Under the pieces are notes generated by a model. It was given only the letters and a program-made list of their open reading frames with translations, searched no databases and was not told the DNA's origin. 5,643 nt of DNA, taken from NCBI GenBank assembly GCA_035626995.1, contig DASPMP010000340.1, positions 1-5,643 of the forward strand. Direction: 5' to 3'. The stretch is from DASPMP01 sp035626995 (GTDB lineage: Bacteria > Gemmatimonadota > Gemmatimonadetes > Gemmatimonadales > Gemmatimonadaceae). Below, piece after piece: positions 1 to 5,171 of the stretch (positions are counted from its first letter, which is position 1; every line of letters begins with the position of its first letter). A program made the translations under genes and the position numbers.

Positions 1-2
1 CC

Positions 3-854
3 CGCCAGGCGCGCACGGGGGCCATCGCCGTCCTCGTCGGCCTCGCGATCGTCGCCCTGCTCTTCGTCCTCGCGGCGACCGACCGGATCACCATCGACGC
101 GGCGGCGATCGGGCGGCACACGGTGAACATCACGCTGGCGATGGTGACGGCGTTCTTCCTCTTCGTCTTCGTCGCCGGCGGGATCGACCGGCAGGAGAAG
201 AAGCGCGTCGGCGTCATCTTCATTCTCTTCCTGTTCGCGATCGTCTTCTGGGGCGCTTTCGAGCAGGCGCCGACGTCACTGAACCTGTTTGCGCGCGATT
301 TTACCGATCGCCAATTCGGCGGCTTCGAGATGCCGGCGACGTGGTTCCAGTCGATCAACTCGTTCTTCGTCATCACTCTCGCTCCCGTCGCTGCCTGGGT
401 GTGGCTGTCGCTCGGGCGACGCAATCGCGACCTCTCGAGTCCGGGAAAATTCGCGTTCGGCCTCGCCATGGCTGGCGTCGGGTTCGTGCTGATGATCTTC
501 GCCGCGAACAAGGTCGTGAGTGGCGGTGTCGGGACGCTCGTGTCTCCCTGGTGGCTGGTCGGCAGCTACTTCTTCCAGACGGTCGGCGAGCTTGCCCTGT
601 CGCCCGTTGGGCTGTCGTCGATGACCAAGCTCTCGCCCCGTAAATACGTGGGGCAGATGATGGGGATCTGGTTTACGGCGTCAGCGCTGGGCAACCTGAT
701 CGGCGGCCTCGTCGGCGGTCACGTGGATCCCGAAAAGCTGGAACAGATGCCGGAGCTCTTCACGCGCACGGCGGGATCGCTGTTCATCGCCGCGATCGTG
801 CTGGCGCTCCTGGTGATTCCAATCCGGCGCATGATGTCAACAGCGAAAAGCTGA
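3..854 (+). CDS. POT/PTR-family proton-dependent oligopeptide transporter, C-terminal part (5' end outside window)
   Basis: The frame is open from the left edge to a TGA and gives 283 residues, so this is the C-terminal portion of a transporter that is normally about 450-500 residues. Family-typical segments are FWGAFEQ (fragment residues 82-88) followed by APTSLNLFA, then EMPATWFQSINSFFVI, and GELALSPVGLS (from residue 195) followed by a KYVGQMMGIWF stretch. Several hydrophobic membrane helices are visible, including one at about residues 8-24 and a last one at about 259-274, followed by a short basic tail. Known role of the family: inner-membrane uptake of di- and tripeptides driven by the proton gradient. 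A GTG at 123 could look like a start, but the same frame continues upstream with transporter-like membrane sequence, so it is internal. The stop is followed after 2 bp by a tandem repeat array. Family assignment is secure; exact substrate is inferred. Confidence 0.93.
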   Translation, partial: RQARTGAIAVLVGLAIVALLFVLAATDRITIDAAAIGRHTVNITLAMVTAFFLFVFVAGGIDRQEKKRVGVIFILFLFAIVFWGAFEQAPTSLNLFARDFTDRQFGGFEMPATWFQSINSFFVITLAPVAAWVWLSLGRRNRDLSSPGKFAFGLAMAGVGFVLMIFAANKVVSGGVGTLVSPWWLVGSYFFQTVGELALSPVGLSSMTKLSPRKYVGQMMGIWFTASALGNLIGGLVGGHVDPEKLEQMPELFTRTAGSLFIAAIVLALLVIPIRRMMSTAKS

Positions 855-856
855 GT

Positions 857-996
857 GCCAAGAGCCCAGCGCCAAGAGCTGACCGCCAAGAGCTGACCGC
901 CAACTGCTTACCGCCAAGAGCTGACCGCCAAGAGCTGACCGCCGACTGCTTACCGCCAAGAGCTGACCGCCAACCGCTAAAAGCCAACCGCTGACC
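857..996 (+). repeat. Left arm: ten 14-bp tandem units behind the transporter stop
   Basis: Ten consecutive 14-bp units in perfect phase begin 2 bp after the transporter stop. The consensus is GCCAAGAGCTGACC. Units at 871, 885, 913, 927 and 955 are identical. Those at 899 and 941 are a variant ending in GCTTACC, and the units at 857, 969 and 983 are diverged. Each unit can be read as two related 7-mers. The order A-A-B-A-A-B-A at 871-968 gives a 42-bp higher-order period. There are no unique spacers, so this is not a CRISPR array. The orientation given is that in which the unit reads GCCAAGAG on the coding strand of the preceding gene. Confidence 0.95.
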
Positions 997-1141
997 GCCC
1001 ACTGCGGCTCTTGGCAGTCAGCAGTTGGCCGTCAGCTCTTGGTCGTCAGCCCTTGGCCCTAAGCCGTTGGCCGTAAGCTCTTGGCCGTCAGCTCTTGGCC
1101 GTCAGCTCTTGGCCGTAAGCCCTTGGCGGTCAGCCGTTACT
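871..1141. terminator. Possible bidirectional transcript-end hairpin formed by the two arrays
   Basis: The two arms are in exact register about an axis near 1006: paired positions sum to 2012. By hand count about 97 of 125 positions between 871-995 and 1017-1141 are Watson-Crick complementary, with a loop of about 21 nt. The innermost stem, 983-995 with 1017-1029, matches at 12 of 13. A read-through transcript from either convergent gene could therefore fold into a very long imperfect hairpin that blocks antisense read-through or protects 3' ends. There is no U-tract typical of an intrinsic terminator, so the terminator role is inference; the inverted symmetry itself is seen directly. Confidence 0.35.
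1008..1133 (-). repeat. Right arm: nine 14-bp tandem units, inverted relative to the left arm
   Basis: Nine 14-bp units in phase, reading CTCTTGGCCGTCAG on the + strand, which is the left-arm unit in reverse orientation. Units at 1078 and 1092 are identical, and 1106 ends in GTAAG instead of GTCAG. The first (1008), those at 1022, 1036, 1050 and 1064, and the last (1120) carry substitutions. A degenerate half unit at 1134-1147 runs into the stop of the - strand Omp85 gene at 1141. Read on that gene's coding strand, the unit is again GCCAAGAG-type. Most right-arm units have GGCC where left-arm units have CGCC at the unit boundary, so the arms are related but distinct. Confidence 0.94.
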
Positions 1142-2841
1142 CACGGCCAGCTATAAACGCTCGACGGCACCGCAAGCGCGCGCGCCGAGCCGACGTCGGC
1201 CGGCTCGCGCCAGAAGAACGACGTCAGGTCGGAATGCCGAAGCCTGATCTCCCACCGATTGCCGCCCGGCTCGCGATTCACCGGCGCGGCAAACTCCAGG
1301 CGCCACATCCGCGTGGATCGCATCGGTATCGCGAACAGCAGCCCCGCTCCCACCGATCCACGCAGCGATGTCTTCTGCGCGTACGGAATGTCGCCCGGCC
1401 AGAGCTGACCCGCGTCCGCAAACAGGGTCAGCCCCAGGTCACCGAAATCGAACGGCGTCCCGATGAAATACTGTTCACTGACGCGTGCGATGGCCCGGCG
1501 TCCACCGAACTCACGCGGGTCTGACAGCCCGCGGATGCCGCCATCGTTGCTCGCGAGCGACAGCGAATGTGGGATGAGCACCTTCGACGTCCCGCTCCAT
1601 TCCACCGCGATCTGCCGAGTGCGATAGGCGTCCAGTCGCGCGTAGCGGCTGAACCGTCCGCTGCCGACAAGGCCATCCCACGCGCCGGTCTCCCGCGAGC
1701 GCCGGCCTTCACCCTGTGCCTGCAGTCGGTAGACCACGCGACGCGACCCGAATCCCACATAAAGGTCCGACGCGACAAACAGGTCCTTCGCGTCGCTTCC
1801 GAATGCGGAAATTCCCTGCCCCACGAGGGTGCCGAGCTGCAGTCCAAGCGGCATGTCCTGCGTCCCCCGGAGCGCATCGAACCCGGTGACACGCGCAAAT
1901 CGCAGCGAGCGCACACCAATCAGCGCATTCATTCGCGCCGCGCGCGTCTCCCGAAACCTTCCGGCGAGTTGCGCCCCGGTGTCAGGACGGAATCCGAACT
2001 CGGTGACGCGTACCGCGCCCGTGTCGGGCCAGGCGCGCTCGTTCGATAGCGACAGCCCGAGGAGGCTCAGTTTTCCGGGCGGTCCCACACGCAGGATGCC
2101 GCCGATCTCGCCGTATTGCCGCTGGAAGCCAAGCGCCAGCCGACCGGTGTCCCGGTGGACGAATTGCGCGTGCCCGCGGCTCTCGCCGATGAGCATGCGC
2201 CACGCGACGCGCTGAAAGTCGGTGCGGAATGGCAGGGACAGCTGCGCGCGATCGATCTCGACCAGCGGCTCCTTGATCGACGCGAGATCCAGCACGTACG
2301 GCTGGCCGAACAGCTGGTGATCGATGAACCGCACCTGCACCTGGTCGTCGAACGCGGGCTCGTGACGCCATCCCAGCGACGCCGTGATTCCGAGCCCCGC
2401 GAGGTTGGAATTGCCGAAGCGTGCACTGCGCACATTGGGTGCGGAGTTCGAGACCGAGCCACTGATGATCATCGACGCTTCGTCGATGGTGCGCACCTCG
2501 AGATTCACCCCGCCGCGCGAACCTGGCACCACGTCGACCGTCGCGTCCGCGATGAACGGCTGCGCGCGGAGCACGCGCTCGGACTCGGCGCGGCGCGTCT
2601 CCGAGCAGCGGTCTCCCTCCTTGAGCAGGAGGAAGCCACGCACGACTTCGCCGCGTGTGATGACGTGCGTCTTCTTCGCCACAGCGCCGGCGATCGGCAC
2701 GCGACGAAGCCCGGTCACGGTGGGGGCATGCGCCTCGATGATGATCGTATCGATGCGCTGTCCCCGACAGGGAATCTGGTCCTGCGCCACGACGGGACCT
2801 GCGCCGCCCAGGAGCAGCAGCGCCTTCAACGGCCAACGCAC
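1141..2841 (-). CDS. Omp85/BamA-TamA-like outer-membrane beta-barrel protein with one POTRA-like domain
   Basis: 566 residues from a GTG start. A signal peptide is clear: basic MRWPLK, leucine-rich core, and a likely cut after VVA (residues 17-19) before QDQIP. Residues about 28-119 resemble a single POTRA domain (ITRGEVVRGFLLLKEGD, then a helix with ERVLRAQPFI, then a VNLEVRTID strand). A beta-barrel of alternating polar and hydrophobic strands follows to the C terminus. The Omp85 lid-loop motif appears as IRGL at about 436-439 within GGIRGLSDPREFGG. Cysteines at 25 and 79 flank the POTRA and might form a disulfide. The family inserts or translocates proteins at the outer membrane; whether this one assembles porins, secretes a partner or moves lipid cannot be told, and one POTRA is fewer than the five of E. 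coli BamA. The likely last strand (WEIRLRHSDLTSFFW) is followed by about 22 extra residues, which is unusual because Omp85 barrels usually end at that strand. It lies 3 bp behind the coiled-coil gene and is probably translationally coupled to it. Confidence 0.85.
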   Translation of the reverse strand: MRWPLKALLLLGGAGPVVAQDQIPCRGQRIDTIIIEAHAPTVTGLRRVPIAGAVAKKTHVITRGEVVRGFLLLKEGDRCSETRRAESERVLRAQPFIADATVDVVPGSRGGVNLEVRTIDEASMIISGSVSNSAPNVRSARFGNSNLAGLGITASLGWRHEPAFDDQVQVRFIDHQLFGQPYVLDLASIKEPLVEIDRAQLSLPFRTDFQRVAWRMLIGESRGHAQFVHRDTGRLALGFQRQYGEIGGILRVGPPGKLSLLGLSLSNERAWPDTGAVRVTEFGFRPDTGAQLAGRFRETRAARMNALIGVRSLRFARVTGFDALRGTQDMPLGLQLGTLVGQGISAFGSDAKDLFVASDLYVGFGSRRVVYRLQAQGEGRRSRETGAWDGLVGSGRFSRYARLDAYRTRQIAVEWSGTSKVLIPHSLSLASNDGGIRGLSDPREFGGRRAIARVSEQYFIGTPFDFGDLGLTLFADAGQLWPGDIPYAQKTSLRGSVGAGLLFAIPMRSTRMWRLEFAAPVNREPGGNRWEIRLRHSDLTSFFWREPADVGSARALAVPSSVYSWP

Positions 2842-2844
2842 CGG

Positions 2845-3411
2845 CTACTTCCCCATCCGCCGCTTGAGTTCCTCCAGACGACGCGTCGCTTCGTCGTCCC
2901 GGTCGGTACGCGCGCGCTCGCGCGCCAGCGAGTCGATCTCCTCGCGCACCTTCGTCCCCTGCGGATCCATGATCGGGTCGTCGGCCAGCGGGTCGTCGAG
3001 CGGCATGTTCGCCGTGGACGCAGGAGCTCCGGCCATCGCCCTGCGGATCTCCGCCTTCATCTCGTCCACCTCGCGCTCGGCCATCGCGACTTCCTGCGTC
3101 TGGACCGCGAGCTTCTGCTCCAGCACCGACACCTTTTCCTCGAGCTGCTTCTCGAAGCGCTCCGCGATCGCGACCGTTTCCGGATCAGGCACCGCGGCCG
3201 CGAGCTCCTTGCGCCGGCGCACGGTTGCCAGCTCCTTGCGCTCGTGCTCGAGCTTTCGCTGGGTCCGCCCCAGCGCATCGCGCACGTCGTCCAGCCCCAT
3301 CCGCGCCTGCACGAGGGTGGTCTTCATGCGCGCGACAATCTCCCGGCGGTCTTCGGGTTTCGTGGCGCGATCCAGGAGGTCGTTGAGGGAGCGTCTCAGC
3401 TGCTCGAACAC
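2845..3411 (-). CDS. Coiled-coil protein of unknown function, first gene of the Omp85 operon
   Basis: 188 residues from a GTG start (MFEQLRRSLN), highly charged and rich in Glu, Arg, Lys and Ala. Long helices with heptad-like hydrophobic spacing cover about residues 24-70 and 77-126. A Pro/Asp-rich break at about 130-151 (LDDPLADDPIMDP) separates a last helix at about 153-187. There is no signal peptide, membrane segment, cysteine or catalytic motif, so it is probably a cytoplasmic structural or scaffold protein. The pattern loosely recalls PspA/IM30-type helical proteins, but I cannot claim that family. No better in-frame ATG or TTG exists close upstream and there is no clear Shine-Dalgarno, so the start is only moderately certain and the mRNA leader may be short. 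The stop lies 3 bp before the Omp85 start, so the two are almost surely co-transcribed; a link to envelope biogenesis is inferred from that alone. Confidence 0.8.
   Translation of the reverse strand: MFEQLRRSLNDLLDRATKPEDRREIVARMKTTLVQARMGLDDVRDALGRTQRKLEHERKELATVRRRKELAAAVPDPETVAIAERFEKQLEEKVSVLEQKLAVQTQEVAMAEREVDEMKAEIRRAMAGAPASTANMPLDDPLADDPIMDPQGTKVREEIDSLARERARTDRDDEATRRLEELKRRMGK
2848..2854 (-). promoter_or_regulatory. Ribosome binding site of the Omp85 gene inside the upstream gene's end
   Basis: The purine run GGGGAAG on the - strand lies 6 nt before the GTG start and includes the last sense codons of the coiled-coil gene. It supports the GTG start and implies that ribosomes finishing the upstream gene can re-initiate here. 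Confidence 0.55.
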
Positions 3412-3424
3412 AGCAATACTACGT

Positions 3425-3454
3425 TTGATGGGGAGGGAAAGTGCCGCTTACCAT
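3425..3454 (+). promoter_or_regulatory. Candidate sigma70-type promoter for the C26 hydrolase gene
   Basis: TTGATG (3425-3430) and TACCAT (3449-3454) are separated by 18 bp, each matching 4 of 6 consensus bases. The predicted start near 3461 gives a leader of about 35 nt before the ATG at 3497. It shares its -10 bases with the divergent candidate promoter. Weak evidence. Confidence 0.3.
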
Positions 3455-3479
3455 ACCCTGCTGCGCACCGCGCTCGCAA
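3450..3479 (-). promoter_or_regulatory. Candidate sigma70-type promoter for the coiled-coil/Omp85 operon
   Basis: On the - strand, TTGCGA (3474-3479) and TATGGT (3450-3455) are separated by 18 bp, each matching 4 of 6 consensus bases. The predicted start near 3443 would give a leader of about 30 nt. Its -10 overlaps that of the opposite candidate promoter. This is a pattern match only. Confidence 0.35.
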
Positions 3480-3496
3480 CTACTTTCGTCATTGAC

Positions 3497-4243
3497 ATGA
3501 CCGCTCCCATTGTTGCGCTCACGTCGACCACGAAGGAGATCGACGGCGCCATGCGCGTCCGGCTCAACGAGGCCTACGTGAATGCGGTGAGGGCCGCAGG
3601 GCTCATTCCCCTTGTGCTTCCCCCGCTCGCACCGAATGAAGCAGAAGCCGTGCTCTCCACCGTCGCGGGAGTGATCCTTACCGGCGGCGAGGACGTCGAC
3701 CCCGTCGAGTTCGGCGCCGCGAGACACCCGCGCACTCAGACGCCGCACGTGGCGCGCGACAAATGCGAGCTCGCGGTGGTGAAGGCTGCGCGCGCGCTGT
3801 CGCTGCCGACGCTGGGCATCTGTCGAGGCATCCAGGCAATCAACGTCGCCCTTGGCGGTACGCTGATCCAGGACATCCCCTCGGAACGTCCTTCAGCGGT
3901 CGTGCATGATCAGGACGCCGAGCGTGGAGTGCGCGTGCACACGGTCGAGCTGGAGCCTGACTCGCTGCTCGCGGACGCCATCGGCGCCGCGCACATCACG
4001 GTGAATTCCTATCACCATCAGGCGGTGGACCGCCTGGCCGACGGGCTACGCGTGACTGCACGCGCCGAAGACGGAATCGTGGAAGGCGTCGAGTCCACGG
4101 ACGACGACTGGTGGATGCTCGCCGTGCAATGGCACCCGGAAGAACTCGTGGGCGACGGAAAGCCGTGGGACCGCGGCCTCTTCCGCGCGTTCGCCCAGGC
4201 CGTCGCTGCAGCTGCCGAGAGCCGAGGGCCGAGGCTGTTTTAG
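3497..4243 (+). CDS. Peptidase C26 / gamma-glutamyl-gamma-aminobutyrate hydrolase (PuuD-like)
   Basis: 248 residues, close to the usual family length of about 250. It is a class I glutamine-amidotransferase fold hydrolase: ILTGGEDVDP (60-69), the nucleophile elbow GICRG with Cys109, GGTLIQD (120-126), NSYHHQAV (170-177), and VQWHPE with His213 and Glu215 completing the triad. Family members cleave gamma-glutamyl amide bonds; PuuD does this for gamma-glutamyl-GABA in putrescine breakdown. No other putrescine-pathway gene is near, so the actual substrate is unknown. The ATG at 3497 is chosen because MTAPIVALTS matches the family N terminus; an in-frame ATG at 3428 would add 23 atypical residues. 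No Shine-Dalgarno is evident before 3497. The gene is divergent from the coiled-coil gene, and its TAG overlaps the stop of the convergent next gene. The last codons (ESRGPRLF) come partly from a 7-bp repeat. Confidence 0.92.
   Translation: MTAPIVALTSTTKEIDGAMRVRLNEAYVNAVRAAGLIPLVLPPLAPNEAEAVLSTVAGVILTGGEDVDPVEFGAARHPRTQTPHVARDKCELAVVKAARALSLPTLGICRGIQAINVALGGTLIQDIPSERPSAVVHDQDAERGVRVHTVELEPDSLLADAIGAAHITVNSYHHQAVDRLADGLRVTARAEDGIVEGVESTDDDWWMLAVQWHPEELVGDGKPWDRGLFRAFAQAVAAAAESRGPRLF
4214..4234 (+). repeat. Three 7-bp direct repeats at the 3' end of the hydrolase gene
   Basis: GCCGAGA, GCCGAGG and GCCGAGG follow each other just before the stop and encode part of the C-terminal tail. The 7-bp size, the GCC start and the sense orientation at a gene end recall the 14-bp (2 x 7) arrays elsewhere in the window, but three short units in GC-rich coding DNA can arise by chance. 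Confidence 0.5.
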
Positions 4244-4971
4244 CCCGCCAGCTTCCACCGCATCTCGTCGGACACCTGGCGCATCAGCCGCTCGGGCGTA
4301 TTCCGGTTGGGGAACAGCAGCGTATCGGACAGCGAGTTGAGCGCGACGCGCAGCAGCCCGAATCGCGCCGCGATGTTCGCGTAGACGTCCGTCATGCCGA
4401 ACTGCTCAGACATGCGATGCTCCGCGGCGAGCTCGAAGCCGCGCTTCCCCATCTCCTCGAAATAGCCGAGATCCGGGCCGCCGCGACGCCACTTGTGGTG
4501 CTCGACCTTGTCCGGAAACAGCCCCGAGATCCACAGCGCCTGGTTCCCCAGATGCACGCGGACGAGGAAGGAGCGACGCGGGTCGCGATCGTTCACGTCT
4601 TCGAGGAGAGAGGCGAGTGTGTCGTACAGCTGGTCGTCGCTCTCGCTCACGCGGTCGGCGCGCCCCTTTGCATTGAAGGACAGGAGCACCGCCGCGATGT
4701 AGTCGCTGAGCGACCGGTCGCGTTCTCCCGCTCGCAGCAGCGCGTGCCGCACCATGACGTAGAGGAACAGCGGAAGCGACGCGTACGCCCCATAGCGGGA
4801 GCGCATGATCGCTCCGGGCAGGCGTTCGTCATCCAGGATAGCGTCGATGCCTTCATCGACGAGGCGCTGCTGCGCCCGGTCCAGCTCTTCGGCGGAATCC
4901 TGAGCCATGAGCCGCACCGCGAGCTGTGCGTCTTCGCGCGATAACCGCTGCCGTGCATTCGCCAGAATCAT
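4240..4971 (-). CDS. Hypothetical protein, predicted soluble and mainly helical
   Basis: 243 residues from an ATG preceded by a near-perfect Shine-Dalgarno, which makes this start the best supported in the window. I do not recognise a family. Visible features: an acidic, helical N-terminal part (about 1-50); a moderately hydrophobic helix SLPLFLYVMVRHALL (65-79) that is too polar nearby to be a confident membrane anchor; a segment with ALWISGLFPDKVEHHKWRRGG (about 145-165) leading into YFEEMGKRGFELAAEHR (170-186), which looks like a conserved core; and a C-terminal helix. There is no signal peptide, cysteine, nucleotide-binding loop or metal-site signature. It is transcribed toward the hydrolase gene, with TAA overlapping the other's TAG, and stands alone behind its own leader. 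The likely high translation rate suggests a cytoplasmic protein made in quantity, but function is unknown. Confidence 0.82.
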   Translation of the reverse strand: MILANARQRLSREDAQLAVRLMAQDSAEELDRAQQRLVDEGIDAILDDERLPGAIMRSRYGAYASLPLFLYVMVRHALLRAGERDRSLSDYIAAVLLSFNAKGRADRVSESDDQLYDTLASLLEDVNDRDPRRSFLVRVHLGNQALWISGLFPDKVEHHKWRRGGPDLGYFEEMGKRGFELAAEHRMSEQFGMTDVYANIAARFGLLRVALNSLSDTLLFPNRNTPERLMRQVSDEMRWKLAG

Positions 4972-4976
4972 CTGCG

Positions 4977-4986
4977 CACCTCCTTT
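4977..4986 (-). promoter_or_regulatory. Very strong Shine-Dalgarno of the 243-aa gene
   Basis: The - strand reads AAAGGAGGTG, an extended complement to the usual 16S rRNA 3' end, 5 nt before the ATG (intervening CGCAG). Most other starts in this window have weak or no Shine-Dalgarno, so this one stands out. Confidence 0.85.
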
Positions 4987-5030
4987 TCAACCGTACCCGT
5001 GGGTGGTTCAAAGGTTTGTGTCAGGCAGAG

Positions 5031-5036
5031 ACTATA
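5031..5036 (-). promoter_or_regulatory. Possible -10 element for the 243-aa gene
   Basis: TATAGT on the - strand lies about 60 bp before the start codon (5 of 6 to TATAAT). No acceptable -35 is present at 16-18 bp, so the call is weak. It is the best -10 candidate in this spacer. Confidence 0.2.
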
Positions 5037-5107
5037 CCCGTCGGACGGCTCAGCTCGTGTTAGGCAACTCCTTTGGCACTCGGGACTTATGACTGCTAAC
5101 GTTGTGT

Positions 5108-5163
5108 CTGTTGGCCATCAGCCCTTGGCCGTTAGCCCTTGGCCGTCAGCTGTTGGCCGTAAG
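5108..5163 (-). repeat. Second array: four 14-bp units behind the M28 peptidase stop
   Basis: Four in-phase units read CTGTTGGCCATCAG, CCCTTGGCCGTTAG, CCCTTGGCCGTCAG and CTGTTGGCCGTAAG on the + strand. They belong to the same family as the right arm at 1008-1133, with GGCC at the unit boundary. The array begins 8 bp after the peptidase stop, in the orientation where the peptidase coding strand reads GGCCAA. Unlike the convergent gap there is no facing arm, because the next gene runs the same way. A 7-bp rhythm may continue in degenerate form to about 5075. Confidence 0.92.
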
Positions 5164-5171
5164 CCCTCCCA

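Noticed and set aside
784..1002. Open frame on the - strand giving a repetitive peptide (repeated WRSALGGKQ/AVSS units)
   Set aside because: It is the translation of the 14-bp array in a frame where three units make 14 codons. It overlaps the transporter gene antisense and has no ribosome site. The apparent lipoprotein-like LLTSC end is accidental.
857..1133. CRISPR array
   Set aside because: Repeats are directly adjacent 14-mers without unique spacers, and no cas gene is visible.
871..1141. Compensatory changes between the arms (GCTTACC units facing CTAAG units)
   Set aside because: One variant pair (941-954 with 1058-1071) does match, but the variant at 899 and the GTAAG units at 1072 and 1114 face non-matching units, so there is no consistent covariation.
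2116..3495. Long + strand open frame of 459 codons, antisense to the Omp85 and coiled-coil genes
   Set aside because: It is rich in Arg, His and Leu with no domain, as expected for antisense frames of GC-rich genes. The - strand genes have clear signal-peptide, POTRA and coiled-coil features.
2384..3496. Large N-terminal extension of the C26 hydrolase frame
   Set aside because: The extension is Ser/Arg-rich antisense noise over two real genes; the family N terminus begins at MTAPIVALTS at 3497.
4111..4944. + strand open frame of 277 codons over the 243-aa gene
   Set aside because: It overlaps the hydrolase end and is antisense to a gene with a near-perfect ribosome site; its composition is typical of a shadow frame.
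5095..5136. GCTAACG (5095-5101) and CGTTAGC (5130-5136) as a hairpin terminator
   Set aside because: A 7-bp stem with a loop of about 28 nt and no U-tract, arising within the repeat family; too weak to call separately.
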